From: Solwaraspora sp. WMMA2065
Lineage (GTDB): Bacteria; Actinomycetota; Actinomycetes; Mycobacteriales; Micromonosporaceae
Reading direction: 5' to 3'
NCBI RefSeq assembly: GCF_030345075.1
Contig: NZ_CP128361.1
Coordinates: 3,286,001 to 3,350,000 of the forward strand
DNA: 64,000 bases
Program-made: the position numbers and the translations under genes
In this document: positions 50,582 to 63,175 of the stretch, piece after piece
Position numbering within the stretch: the first letter of the stretch is position 1
Layout of the letters: each line of letters starts with the position of its first letter
The notes under the pieces: generated by a model
The model's database searches: none
Seen by the model: only the letters and a program-made list of their open reading frames with translations
Told to the model about the DNA's origin: nothing

Positions 50582-52015
50582 TCACCCCGCCGGCGCCCCG
50601 GACAGCCGCTGCACCTGGACGCCGAGCGAGCACAGGTCGGCCACATAGTTCGGGTAGCCCCGGTCGATGTGGTGCACGTCGGCGATCTCGGTGACCCCCT
50701 CGGCGCAGAGCCCGGCGATCACCAGCCCGGCTCCGGCCCGGATGTCGGTCGCCCGTACCCGGCCGCCGACCAGCCGTTCCCGGCCGCGTACCACCGCGTG
50801 ATGGCCGTCGGTCCTGATGTCCGCGCCCAGCCGCAGCAGTTCGTCGACGAACTGGAACCGGCCGTCGAAGATGTTCTCGGTGACCAGTGACGCGCCCTCG
50901 CTGACCGAGGCCAGGCCGATCGCCATCGGCAGCAGGTCGGTGGCGAAGCCGGGGAACGGCAGGGTGACCACGTCCACCGCCCTCGGCCGACGTTCCATCC
51001 GTACCCGGAAACCGTCGCCGGTGGTGTCGACGGTGGCCCCGGAGGCCGCCACCTTGTCGAGGGCGACCGCCAGGAACGACGGGTCGACGCCGCGTACCGT
51101 GACGTCGCCGCGGGTCATCGCGGCGGCGAACGCCCAGGTGCCGGCGACGATCCGGTCGCCGATGGTGGAGTGGCGGACCGGCCGCAGCTCCGGCACACCC
51201 TCGATCCGCAGGGTGGCGGTGCCGGCACCGTCGATCTGGGCGCCCATCTCGGTGAGCATCGCGCAGATGTCGACGATCTCCGGCTCGCGGGCCGCGTTGT
51301 CGATCTCGGTGATCCCATCGGCCAGCACCGCCGCCATCACCAGGTTCTCGGTGGCGCCGACGCTCGGAAAGTCCAACCAGATCGTCGCGCCGTGCAGGCC
51401 CCGCGCGGCCGAGGCGACGACCAGGCCGTCGGCGGCGGAGATCTCGGCACCCATCCGGGCCAGGCCGGCCACGTGCATGTCGAGCCCGCGCGAGCCGATC
51501 GCGTCGCCGCCCGGTTGGGCGACGGTGACGCGTCCGCACCGGGCCAGCAGCGGGCCGAGTACGCAGATCGACGCCCGCAGCCGGCGGACCAGATCGACGT
51601 CGGGCTGACAGCTGGGCGCCGGCGGCACGTCGATGATCACCGTGTCGGCGCGTGGCGAGCCGGCAACCGGCCGCAAACCAGCAGCCGACCGCGAGCCGGC
51701 GACCAACGACGGTCCGGCAACCGACAGCTGGTCGGACTCGCTCATGGTGACTTCGCAGCCGAGTCCGCGCAGCACGTCGGCCATGATGGCGATGTCGGTG
51801 ATCCGCGGCACGTTGCCGATCACCGTCCGGCCCGGTGCCAGCAACGCCGCCGCCATCAGTTTCAACGCCGAGTTCTTCGCGCCCTCCACCGGCACCGTCC
51901 CGGCGAGCCGACTACCGCCGCCGACCCGGATGACGTCTCCGGACGCGGCCGGCAGCAGAGCTGGCTCGACGGTGGCGCTGCCGGCGCGGCTGAGAATCCG
52001 TACCCTGTCGCTCAT
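50582..52015 (-). CDS. murA: UDP-N-acetylglucosamine 1-carboxyvinyltransferase MurA
   Basis: The 477-residue product catalyses the first committed step of peptidoglycan synthesis. [19 protein letters not shown] holds the conserved Lys of the substrate site. The loop that in E. coli carries Cys115 reads [14 protein letters not shown], so the Cys is Asp171. There is an extra Ala/Gly/Ser/Pro-rich segment near 103-123. The ATG at 52015 overlaps the divergent ATG of the adenosyltransferase gene; an ATG at 52036 is an upstream alternative. A mycobacterial MurA with Asp at this position is known to resist fosfomycin. Confidence 0.95.
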   Translation of the reverse strand: MSDRVRILSRAGSATVEPALLPAASGDVIRVGGGSRLAGTVPVEGAKNSALKLMAAALLAPGRTVIGNVPRITDIAIMADVLRGLGCEVTMSESDQLSVAGPSLVAGSRSAAGLRPVAGSPRADTVIIDVPPAPSCQPDVDLVRRLRASICVLGPLLARCGRVTVAQPGGDAIGSRGLDMHVAGLARMGAEISAADGLVVASAARGLHGATIWLDFPSVGATENLVMAAVLADGITEIDNAAREPEIVDICAMLTEMGAQIDGAGTATLRIEGVPELRPVRHSTIGDRIVAGTWAFAAAMTRGDVTVRGVDPSFLAVALDKVAASGATVDTTGDGFRVRMERRPRAVDVVTLPFPGFATDLLPMAIGLASVSEGASLVTENIFDGRFQFVDELLRLGADIRTDGHHAVVRGRERLVGGRVRATDIRAGAGLVIAGLCAEGVTEIADVHHIDRGYPNYVADLCSLGVQVQRLSGAPAG

Positions 52016-52586
52016 GGCCGTCCACCTCACCCGCATCTACACCAAGGCCGGGGACACCGGCACGACCAGGTTGAGCAACAACGAACAGGTCGCCAAGACC
52101 GACCCGCGCATCTGCGCGTATGCCGATGTCGACGAATGCAATGCCGCGCTCGGTGTCGCCCTCGCGCTCGGTGATCTCGACGAGACGCTGCGCGGGCTGC
52201 TCGGGCAGATCCAGAACGACCTGTTCGACGTCGGCGCCGACCTGGCCACCCCGGTCGAGCCGGAGCCGGCGTACCCGCCGCTGCGGGTGACCGAGGCGTA
52301 CGTGACCCGGCTTGAGGGCTGGTGCGACGAGCACAACTCACGGCTGGCCAAGCTTGACTCCTTCGTCCTGCCAGGCGGTACCCCCGGTGCCGCGCTGCTC
52401 CACGTGGCCCGCACCGTCGCCCGGCGGGCCGAGCGTTCGGCATGGGCGCTGATCACCCACGAACCGGAACGAACTAGTGCTCTCCCGGCAAAGTATCTCA
52501 ATCGTCTCTCGGATCTGCTGTTCATCCTGTCCAGAACCGCAAACCCGGACGGCGACGTGCTGTGGAAACCGGGCGGCGGGCGCTGA
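52014..52586 (+). CDS. PduO-type cob(I)alamin adenosyltransferase
   Basis: The 190-residue product has [14 protein letters not shown] at the N-terminus (ATP-binding), [18 protein letters not shown] and [14 protein letters not shown], then [14 protein letters not shown], all hallmarks of the PduO/MMAB family that makes adenosylcobalamin from cob(I)alamin and ATP. The ATG at 52014 directly overlaps the start codon of murA on the other strand (CATG). This enzyme next to murA and the atp genes is also known from mycobacteria. Confidence 0.93.
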   Translation: MAVHLTRIYTKAGDTGTTRLSNNEQVAKTDPRICAYADVDECNAALGVALALGDLDETLRGLLGQIQNDLFDVGADLATPVEPEPAYPPLRVTEAYVTRLEGWCDEHNSRLAKLDSFVLPGGTPGAALLHVARTVARRAERSAWALITHEPERTSALPAKYLNRLSDLLFILSRTANPDGDVLWKPGGGR

Positions 52587-52611
52587 TCTCGACAAGATCG
52601 CGAATCAGCTG

Positions 52612-52832
52612 ATGGCCGGACTGCACCACGTGGAGCTGTGGGTACCCGATCTGTCCGGGGCTGAACCGGGCTGGTCCTGGCTGCTGGGTGAACTCGGCTG
52701 GCAGCCGTACCAGCACTGGCCGGCCGGCCGCTCCTGGCGGTACGGCACGACGTACCTGGTGTTGGAGGAGTCCCCAGCGCTCACCACCCGGCGGCGCCGG
52801 CCACGGGTGGTCGCTGCTGTTCGCCGGATGCG
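52612..52832 (+). pseudogene. Decayed VOC (glyoxalase-fold) gene
   Basis: From the ATG at 52612 the frame reads GLHHVELWVPDLSGAEPGWSW and YLVLEESPALT, the first strands of a VOC-superfamily domain, then becomes non-homologous. GHGWSLLFA, typical of a later VOC strand, appears shortly afterwards in another frame, so the gene has an internal deletion and frameshift and lacks its end. The convergent DUF2550 gene starts ending at 52843, so the lost part may have been removed with it. Confidence 0.7.
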
Positions 52833-52842
52833 CCTTGAGAGG

Positions 52843-53280
52843 TCAGGCGGCGAGGCTGCGCGAACTCCCGCCCGGCAGGCTCGCCTCGAGCCAGGAGCTG
52901 AAGCCGGTGACCGTCGACTCCGCCATGGCGATCTCGACCGGCGCGTGGTGGCTGGTGCACCGCAGGATCACCCAGTCGTGCGGCAACGCGAGCCGCTCCT
53001 GCCCTCGCGGGCTGCGCCGGCTCTCCACGGCCAGGCCGTGCCGGGACAGCACACGTTTGGGTCGCAGCGCGAAACTGAACATCCGGTACCAGCGCAGCTC
53101 ATCACCGGCGAACCGGCCGAATCCGGACGACCAGCCACGGCCGTCAACCATGGTGGAGACCCGGAAGCTCAACTTGATGGTGCCGCGCACCCGGACGACC
53201 AGCGCCCGCCGGACGAACAGCACCAGGATCGCGGCGAGCAGGATCAGTACGCCGATCCCGAACCATTGGATGGTCGACAT
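52843..53280 (-). CDS. DUF2550 domain-containing membrane protein
   Basis: The 145-residue product has one N-terminal membrane segment (IQWFGIGVLILLAAILVLFV, about 4-23) and a DUF2550 body with SSGFGRFAGDELRWYRMFSF and RRSPRGQERLALP. In mycobacteria the homologous gene also follows atpC. The function is unknown. It follows atpC with a 13-base gap. Confidence 0.85.
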   Translation of the reverse strand: MSTIQWFGIGVLILLAAILVLFVRRALVVRVRGTIKLSFRVSTMVDGRGWSSGFGRFAGDELRWYRMFSFALRPKRVLSRHGLAVESRRSPRGQERLALPHDWVILRCTSHHAPVEIAMAESTVTGFSSWLEASLPGGSSRSLAA

Positions 53281-53293
53281 CGACGCAGCCCGC

Positions 53294-53584
53294 TCAGTGT
53301 CCGGATGCGGTAGCGGGGGCGGCCGGAGTGGCTTCCTCCGCGAGAATCGTCACTCCGTTGGTGGTCACCGAGAGGAACCCGCCGGCGACATCGTAAGCGA
53401 GCTGCTCCCGCCCCGGCAGCGTGATCCGTACCTGGCCGGGCTCGGCGAGCTGGCCGAGCATCGGGGCGTGGCCGGGCAGTACGCCGAGCTCGCCCTCGGT
53501 GGTGCGGGCGATCACCATCTCTGCCTCACCGGACCAGACCATCTCCTCGACGGCGACGAGTTCGACGTGCAGTTGCTTGGCCAA
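53294..53584 (-). CDS. atpC: F-type ATP synthase epsilon subunit
   Basis: The 96-residue product has the epsilon N-terminal beta sandwich: LHVELVAVEEMVWSGEAEMV, EGELGVLPGHAPMLGQL and DVAGGFLSVTTNGVTILAEE. It stops after about 84 residues of fold with a short Ala/Pro/Thr tail, so the usual C-terminal two-helix inhibitory domain is absent. The start is TTG with AAAGGAG seven bases upstream. Separated from atpD by an LCP gene and a predicted terminator, so it may be expressed apart from the other subunits. Confidence 0.93.
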   Translation of the reverse strand: MAKQLHVELVAVEEMVWSGEAEMVIARTTEGELGVLPGHAPMLGQLAEPGQVRITLPGREQLAYDVAGGFLSVTTNGVTILAEEATPAAPATASGH

Positions 53585-53669
53585 CGCGGACTCCTTTGAT
53601 GGCGAGGACCACCCGAGTTTAATCGGGGCGATGCGCGGACTCCCAGCCGGGTGCCCGCCCGGCCACCCG

Positions 53670-54812
53670 TTACTTTTCGCGATTGACCAGTTCAGGACGG
53701 GTCAACACGAACTGGTCGAGAGCGCCGGCCCGCAACGCGGCGAGGCATTCATCGGCGTCGTCGGTGAACCGCTCCCCCTGGTACCCGCCGACCGGGTCGG
53801 TGACGGCGACGCCCGGCAGGTCCAGCATGACGATGCCGTCGGCACGCAGTTGGCGCAGCGCCAACGCGAAGTCGACCAGCGACCGGCCCCGGGTGCCCAC
53901 CACCACCGCCTCACCGGCGGCCTCCAGCACTGCGGTCAACCGACCCGGTTCGGTGATCAGGTCCCGGCTGATCACTTGCTCGGCCAACGCCCGGACCAGC
54001 TGCCGTTGGTGCCGCTGCCGGCCGTAGTCGCCGTCCGGCAGGCTGTCCCGCTGCCGGACATAGTCCAACGCCTGCCAGCCGTTGAGCCGCTGTTCCCCCT
54101 GCTTGTACTCGGCCTGCGGTCCGACGTACCCGGGGCCGTCGGGATTGCCCGGCCGCGGCCGGCCGTCCGGTTGGCGGTGCGCCGAGCGCACATCGACGTC
54201 GATGGTCATCCGTACCCCGCCGACCGCGTCGACCAGGCGTTCCAGGCCGGCGAAGTTGACGATCACACCGGCGTCGAACCGGTCGATCCCGGTGCGGGCC
54301 GAGACCGTCGCCGCGAGCAGTTGGAAACCGGTCACCGGGTCCGGGTGCTCGGCACCGGGCACCCGGCTGCCGTACGCCATCGCGGCGTTGATCCGGTCGA
54401 CGCCGCCCGGATGGCCGCTGATACCGAACGCCGGGATGTCGACCAGCAGGTCCCGGGGCAGCGAGATCAGGTACGCCCGGGACAGCCCGCTCGGCACGTG
54501 CACCAGCAGCACGGTGTCCGCTCGGGGCACCTTCTCCGGCTGGTCGGTCGGCCGGTCGATGCCGGCCACCAGCAGGTTGACCGGGCCGGTGAGCCGGTCG
54601 TCCGGGCCGGTGTCCACACCGGTGCCGACGCCGACGTCGCCGAACAAATCCGCAGTGGGTACGGCGGCCGCGTACCGGTCGGCGACGGTGCGGCTGAGCA
54701 CCACCACGGCCCCACCGGCGAGAAGCAACCCGACGAGTACGGCGAGCAGCGCCAGCCGTTCCGGCCGGCTCATCCTCGCTGGGCGTGCCCGGGTCCGATC
54801 CGGTTGCATCAT
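53670..54812 (-). CDS. LytR-CpsA-Psr (LCP) family wall-polymer ligase
   Basis: The product of about 380 residues has one membrane segment (about 21-40), then an LCP domain: NLLVAGIDRP, DTVLLVHVPSG, YLISLPRDLLVDIP, GGVDRINAAMAYGS, NFAGLERLVDAVGGV, LNGWQALDYVRQRDSLPDGD with the conserved Arg residues that bind the pyrophosphate of lipid-linked polymers. LCP proteins transfer teichoic acids or polysaccharides to peptidoglycan. ATG at 54812 or 54809. It lies between atpD and atpC; given the polysaccharide locus in the same window it is a candidate to attach that polymer, but many genomes have several LCPs. Confidence 0.88.
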   Translation of the reverse strand: MMQPDRTRARPARMSRPERLALLAVLVGLLLAGGAVVVLSRTVADRYAAAVPTADLFGDVGVGTGVDTGPDDRLTGPVNLLVAGIDRPTDQPEKVPRADTVLLVHVPSGLSRAYLISLPRDLLVDIPAFGISGHPGGVDRINAAMAYGSRVPGAEHPDPVTGFQLLAATVSARTGIDRFDAGVIVNFAGLERLVDAVGGVRMTIDVDVRSAHRQPDGRPRPGNPDGPGYVGPQAEYKQGEQRLNGWQALDYVRQRDSLPDGDYGRQRHQRQLVRALAEQVISRDLITEPGRLTAVLEAAGEAVVVGTRGRSLVDFALALRQLRADGIVMLDLPGVAVTDPVGGYQGERFTDDADECLAALRAGALDQFVLTRPELVNREK

Positions 54813-54872
54813 GCTCCGCCCCCCGTCCCCCGCAGAGCCGGTCGGGTACCCCGGATGGCCGTCGACAAACGC

Positions 54873-54907
54873 GACGAGCGCCCCGCCGCAGTGGCGGGGC
54901 GCTCGTC
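54873..54907 (-). terminator. Perfect 15-bp hairpin after atpD
   Basis: GACGAGCGCCCCGCC (54873-54887) pairs with GGCGGGGCGCTCGTC (54893-54907), loop GCAGT. It is 16 bases past the atpD stop and before the LCP start, so the main atp transcript probably ends here, at least in part. Confidence 0.85.
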
Positions 54908-54922
54908 AAGGCGCAGAGCGGG

Positions 54923-57306
<2,384 letters not shown>

Positions 57307-57317
57307 CCGGAACCGCC

Positions 57318-58964
<1,647 letters not shown>

Positions 58965-59020
58965 CCTCTGCTTCCTCTATGTCTAGTGGCCCGGATGAAC
59001 CCGGAACGGCATGGACTGAA

Positions 59021-59845
59021 TCAGCGCCCGGCGAGCGCCTTGCGAGTGTCGATGAGGCGGCGCCGAACGGTGCCGTCGTACAGGTCGGAACCGATCCGTA
59101 CGCTCATCCCGCCGAGTACGGCGGGGTCGACCGTCAACTTGACGGATACCTCCCGACCGTACATCTCGGCCAACGTGGCGCCCAGCCGCTGCTCCTCGGG
59201 CTGGGTCAGTGGTGCGGCGACCGTGACGTGCGCGACCTGCCGGTCCCGCCGGGCGGCGGCCAGCTCGACCAGCCGGCCCAGCCCGGCACCGACGGATCGC
59301 CCGCCGAAGCCCCGGACCGCCTGCTCGGCGAGGCGCACCGTGGCCGGCAGCGCCTTTCCGGTGAGCAGCGTGCGGACCAGTTCGACCCGCCGGTCGGCCG
59401 GCACGGCGACGTCACCGACCACGGCACCCAGCTGCGGGTCGCCGTCGATGATCTTGCCGAACCGGAACAGCTCGTCCTCCACCTCGGCCAGCTCGCCGGC
59501 CGACTCGGCACCGGCCAGTGCGGTGTCGACGCCGAGTCGCTCGGTGGCGTCGAGCAGCTCCGACGGCGCCGACCAGCGGGCCGCGACGACCGCGTCGAGC
59601 AGGTCGAGGCTGTCCGCGCCGGTCTTGCCTTCGAACAGGCCGCGCAGCAGCCCGGTCCGGTCGTCGGCGGGCCGGGCCGGGTCGGCCAGCGCCCGCCGCA
59701 GCCGGGGCTGACGGCGCAGCAGGTCGGCCACCGAGAGGATCTCGTCGGCCGTGGTCGCGACCGCCGTCGGGGCGGCACCGGCGACGTAGCCGACCAGTCG
59801 CTCGGTCACCGCGGCGTAGGACTCCCGGCTGGTGGCGGACTGCAT
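59021..59845 (-). CDS. atpH: F-type ATP synthase delta subunit (OSCP)
   Basis: The 274-residue product is longer than the usual 180 residues because of an N-terminal extension typical of actinobacterial delta. The OSCP part ends with TVDPAVLGGMSVRIGSDLYD and GTVRRRLIDTRKAL, the family C-terminus. The ATG overlaps the atpF stop (TGATG). Forms the peripheral stalk cap on F1 with subunit b. Confidence 0.93.
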   Translation of the reverse strand: MQSATSRESYAAVTERLVGYVAGAAPTAVATTADEILSVADLLRRQPRLRRALADPARPADDRTGLLRGLFEGKTGADSLDLLDAVVAARWSAPSELLDATERLGVDTALAGAESAGELAEVEDELFRFGKIIDGDPQLGAVVGDVAVPADRRVELVRTLLTGKALPATVRLAEQAVRGFGGRSVGAGLGRLVELAAARRDRQVAHVTVAAPLTQPEEQRLGATLAEMYGREVSVKLTVDPAVLGGMSVRIGSDLYDGTVRRRLIDTRKALAGR

Positions 59846-60387
59846 CAGCGGGCCCCCGCGTTCTCCAGGTCGGCCATGAACCGCTCGACGGTGCCCTTAC
59901 GGCGGGCCTCGTCGGCGAGCGCGTCCCCGACGATCCGGCCGGCCAGGTCGACCGCGAGCGTGCCGACCTCGGCCCGCAGCTCCCGGATGATGGTCTGCCG
60001 CTCGGCGGCGAGCTGCTCCTTGCCGGCCGCGATGATCCGATCGGACTCCTCCCGCGCCTTGGCGAGGATGTCCTGCCGGATCCCTTCGGCGTCGGCCCGG
60101 GCGTCGTCGCGGATGCGGGCTGCGTCGGTACGCGCCTCGGCCAGCTGGGCCTTGTACTGCTCCAGCAGCTGGTTCGCCTCAGCCTGGGCGGCCTCGGCCC
60201 GCTTGATGCCGCCCTCGATCGCCTCGACCCGCGCCTGGTACATCGCTTCCATCCGTGGGAACACGAACTTCAGCAGGACGGCGACGAGCAGACCGAAGGC
60301 GATCAGGCCGACGATGATCTCGGACAGCGGCGGGAGCAGGATGTTCCCGCCCTCTTCCGCAGCTATGTACGTGACTTCTTCGTACAT
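59845..60387 (-). CDS. atpF: F-type ATP synthase b subunit
   Basis: The 180-residue product has one N-terminal membrane segment (about 20-42, LSEIIVGLIAFGLLVAVLLK) and then a long charged coiled coil (RVEAIEGGIKRAEAAQAEAN onwards), the peripheral stalk. The ATG at 60387 with AAGGGA seven bases upstream is preferred over a GTG at 60393. Coupled to atpH by a stop/start overlap. Confidence 0.95.
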   Translation of the reverse strand: MYEEVTYIAAEEGGNILLPPLSEIIVGLIAFGLLVAVLLKFVFPRMEAMYQARVEAIEGGIKRAEAAQAEANQLLEQYKAQLAEARTDAARIRDDARADAEGIRQDILAKAREESDRIIAAGKEQLAAERQTIIRELRAEVGTLAVDLAGRIVGDALADEARRKGTVERFMADLENAGAR

Positions 60388-60477
60388 GGACACTTCCCTT
60401 CGCCCGGACCGGCGCTCGCGCTGCCGGTCACCGAGTCAGACGCAGTGAGCCCGTCGGCTCACCGGATGCCGGCCGGG

Positions 60478-60690
60478 TCAGTTGAGCGCGAACGCGAGCA
60501 CCAGACCGAGCAGGGCGAGCGCCTCGATCACGGCGAAGCCCATGAACATGTAGACCCGGGTCAGGCCGGCGCTCTCCGGCTGGCGGGCGGTCGCCTGGAT
60601 GTAGGCGGCGAACACCAGACCAACGCCGATACCGGGGCCGAGGGCGGCGATGCCGTAGCCGATGGCGTTCAGGCTGCCGGTGATCTCCAT
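60478..60690 (-). CDS. atpE: F-type ATP synthase c subunit
   Basis: The 70-residue product is two membrane helices joined by the polar loop ARQPE. The first has the Gly-rich packing motif GYGIAALGPGIGVGLVFAAY, the second the ion-binding Glu56 in GFAVIEALALLG; no Na-site residues are apparent, so proton coupling is likely. ATG with AGGAGGA upstream, a strong ribosome binding site that suits the high copy number of c. Confidence 0.98.
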   Translation of the reverse strand: MEITGSLNAIGYGIAALGPGIGVGLVFAAYIQATARQPESAGLTRVYMFMGFAVIEALALLGLVLAFALN

Positions 60691-60803
60691 GGTTGTTTTC
60701 CTCCTGCGTTGAACGCGTGTCCGTCACGCGCACGTTTAGGTGAATGTTCAGTTGTCGTCCACGCGGCTGACCCATGGACGTGTATCGGTCGAGGGAGGCG
60801 GGA

Positions 60804-61604
60804 TCAGTGCGACTCGGCCAGGGAGTGCTGCAGGTAGGTCGCGCTGAGCAGGGTGAACACGTACGCCTGGAGGATCATGATGCCGAACTCGAAGAAGGTC
60901 ATCACGATCGCCATGCCCCAGCTCAGCACCGCGATGGGCTTGATGAACAGGCTGTCGGCCTGGAACAGCGCCACGCCACCGAGGACGAACACCAGCAAAA
61001 TCATGTGGCCGGCGAACATGTTCGCGAAGAGTCGGACCGACAGCGTGACCGGCCGCAGGATCAGGTTCGAGACGAACTCGATCGGCACCAGGATCGGCTG
61101 GACCCACAGCGGCGCGCCAGACACCCAGCAGACGTGCTTGACGTAGCCGAGGAAGCCCCACTTGGCGATGCCGTGGCCGATGTAGAGCAGCCAGCTGACC
61201 ACCGCGAGCACCATCGGGAAGGCGATGTGCGACATCGGGGAGATCTGGGCGAACGGGACGATGCCCCAGAGGTTGTTCAGCAGGATGAAGCAGAACAACA
61301 CCGTGAGGTAGGGCGCGAACCGCACCCCGTCCCGGCCGATGACGTCCCGGGCGATGTTGTCGCGAACCATGCCGTACACCGACTCGGCCAGCCACTGGCC
61401 CTTGGTCGGCACCAGCTTCGGGCTGCGGTAGGTAACCAGGAAGAAGATCATCACCAGTGCGGCGGCGATCCAGAGCAGCAGCGTGATCTTGGTGAAGGCG
61501 GCCGCCCAGGCGGTGCCGTCCAACCCGGGGATCAGGCTGCGGAAGTCGAAGGCATCCACGCCGGGAGGGAACTCCGCGGCGAGAACGGTCGGCTGCTCAA
61601 TCAA
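60804..61604 (-). CDS. atpB: F-type ATP synthase a subunit
   Basis: The 266-residue product has five or six membrane helices and the essential Arg191 in TLSVRLFANMFAGH, with FFEFGIMILQAYVFTLLSATYL near the end. It forms the proton half-channels with the c ring. The start is TTG at 61604, preceded by GGAGG seven bases upstream; an ATG between them is out of frame. It is first of the core structural genes in the leftward operon. Confidence 0.97.
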   Translation of the reverse strand: MIEQPTVLAAEFPPGVDAFDFRSLIPGLDGTAWAAAFTKITLLLWIAAALVMIFFLVTYRSPKLVPTKGQWLAESVYGMVRDNIARDVIGRDGVRFAPYLTVLFCFILLNNLWGIVPFAQISPMSHIAFPMVLAVVSWLLYIGHGIAKWGFLGYVKHVCWVSGAPLWVQPILVPIEFVSNLILRPVTLSVRLFANMFAGHMILLVFVLGGVALFQADSLFIKPIAVLSWGMAIVMTFFEFGIMILQAYVFTLLSATYLQHSLAESH

Positions 61605-61632
61605 CGCGCATCCTCCGTTGGTCGGGCCTGGT

Positions 61633-61848
61633 TCACGCGCCCAGCTTCTTAACGGTCAGGTAGACCCCGGCCGCCGTCCCGCCGATCAGCCCGATCAGCA
61701 GCCCGACGTTGGGCAGGTCCAGCCAACGGTCGACGAGCCACCCCGCGCCGCCCCACACGGCCATCCCGCCGAGCAGGTAGCCGATCGCGGCAAACCCGGT
61801 GTCGGCCCCCGAGGGACCTGCGGGTTCGAAAGGTGGTTCACCGGCCAT
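61633..61848 (-). CDS. AtpZ/AtpI-family small membrane protein
   Basis: The 71-residue product has two membrane helices with GFAAIGYLLGGMAVWGGAGW and NVGLLIGLIGGTAAGVYLTV, joined by VDRWLDLP, the form of the AtpZ/AtpI family encoded ahead of atpB. Such proteins assist ATP synthase assembly or magnesium/calcium supply. ATG at 61848. It lies 28 bases before atpB. Confidence 0.85.
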   Translation of the reverse strand: MAGEPPFEPAGPSGADTGFAAIGYLLGGMAVWGGAGWLVDRWLDLPNVGLLIGLIGGTAAGVYLTVKKLGA

Positions 61849-62099
61849 GACGCCGGAAACATATCAGGGCAACGATGAAGGCTGTGCGTCACCCCCCGCA
61901 CAACCCTCGTTGTGTGGGCGACCCGGTCGCACATCAGATGGGTGCACACGCTACTCCTCTTCCGCCCCGGTCGGTATCCACTCCCCACACCACCGGCGAT
62001 CTCGGCCTCAGGGTAGGGCAAATCCGACAAATCTTCGCGAAGAACGGTGATTTTCGCCGCTGACCCCGCCGTCGATGGGCACCCGGGGTCACCGGATGA

Positions 62100-62501
62100 T
62101 CAGCGCGGATCGATCTCCACGTACGGGATCCGGGCCCGGAAGGTCCACCACACCTGCGCCGTGATCCATCCCACTGTTGCCACGATGATCGCCACCGCCA
62201 ACATCCGCTGCCCCGGCCAGTCCGACGCCGCCACCGCGAACACCGCCACCCCGAGCAGCGCGAACTTCAAGCTGTAGGTGAGCAGGCCCACACTGAGCAC
62301 CATCTGCGGATGCACCGAGTCCGCCCAGGCCAGCGCCAGGCTGGAGGCCACATAGCTGGCCGCCACCAGCGCGACACCGACGGCGGCGCCGACCGCCCCC
62401 GGGACTCCGTCCAGCCAGCCGCCGACCCCGGCGAGCACCACCAGCAGCACCGCCGACACCATCGACGGCACCGGCAGGTGCCGAAGCCGACTACGCATCA
62501 T
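62100..62501 (-). CDS. ATP synthase subunit I-like membrane protein
   Basis: The 133-residue product has four membrane segments (SMVSAVLLVVLAGVGGWLDG, VGVALVAASYVASSLALAWA, VGLLTYSLKFALLGVAVFAV, VAIIVATVGWITAQVWWTFR), the layout of AtpI, which supports c-ring assembly. The ATG at 62501 with GGAGG seven bases upstream is followed by another ATG. It precedes the AtpZ-like gene by about 250 bases that contain the palindrome TCTTCGCGAAGA (62032-62043) and likely the operon's promoter. Confidence 0.8.
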   Translation of the reverse strand: MMRSRLRHLPVPSMVSAVLLVVLAGVGGWLDGVPGAVGAAVGVALVAASYVASSLALAWADSVHPQMVLSVGLLTYSLKFALLGVAVFAVAASDWPGQRMLAVAIIVATVGWITAQVWWTFRARIPYVEIDPR

Positions 62502-62542
62502 CGGACGACCTCCGCCTGCATCCTCTGCCCGCCCCGCCGATC

Positions 62543-63175
62543 TCAGGGCAGCAGCGCCACGCCGAGCGCTCCCACCGTCTCCTCGATCTCGTCGGCCACC
62601 CGGGCAAAGGTGTGGTCGCCGCGCCCCCACGGATCGTCCAGATCGTCCCCCGGCTGGGGACCGGCACCGGCCCGGACCACCGCGACCGCGGCGACCAGTG
62701 CCGCGCCCCGGGCGTGCACCGCCTCCGGGGTGACCGCCGCGTCCGGACCCGACCGGGCACCGGGCAGCCCCGCCGCGTCCACCGCCGGCAGCAACCGGCC
62801 GAACTCGCCGAGCACGAAGGTGCGCTCGGCGGCGTCCGGGCGCAACGCGAGCACGTACTCGAGCTGGTCGGCGGTGGCGGTGAGGACCAGATCGGCGGCG
62901 TCGATCTGGTCGGACCGCAGCTTGCGGGCGGCGAAGCCGTCGACCTGCCCGCCCCGGGCGAGCACCTGGCGGGCCGCCGGCGGATTCATCTCCTCGCCGG
63001 CGTGCCAACCGCCGGTGCCGGCGCTGTGGCTGTGCAACAGCTCCTCGACCGGCGGCGCGGCGGCCGGACCGAGCCGGTCCAGCCGCTGCTCGAGCGCCAG
63101 CACCAACAGCCGCTCGGCCATCGGCGAACGGCAGATGTTGCCCATGCAGACATGAAGAACGGTGAACGGCGGCAC
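62543..63175 (-). CDS. Low-molecular-weight protein-tyrosine phosphatase-like protein
   Basis: The 210-residue product has the LMW-PTP signature HVCMGNICRSPMAE with nucleophile C10 and R16, and a general-acid Asp in DDLDDPWGRG towards the C-terminus. Length is greater than the usual 150-160 residues because of inserted Pro/Ala-rich loops. Members dephosphorylate tyrosine kinases that control polysaccharide export, or act as arginine phosphatases. The GTG at 63175 overlaps the stop of the Sua5-type gene. Placement before atp genes is conserved in streptomycetes. Confidence 0.88.
   Translation of the reverse strand: MPPFTVLHVCMGNICRSPMAERLLVLALEQRLDRLGPAAAPPVEELLHSHSAGTGGWHAGEEMNPPAARQVLARGGQVDGFAARKLRSDQIDAADLVLTATADQLEYVLALRPDAAERTFVLGEFGRLLPAVDAAGLPGARSGPDAAVTPEAVHARGAALVAAVAVVRAGAGPQPGDDLDDPWGRGDHTFARVADEIEETVGALGVALLP

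Noticed and set aside
62543-63175. The LMW-PTP as the Wzb partner of the polysaccharide locus
   Set aside because: It is over 30 kb from the locus, in a conserved prmC-sua5-phosphatase-atp context, and no Wzc-type kinase is present in the window.
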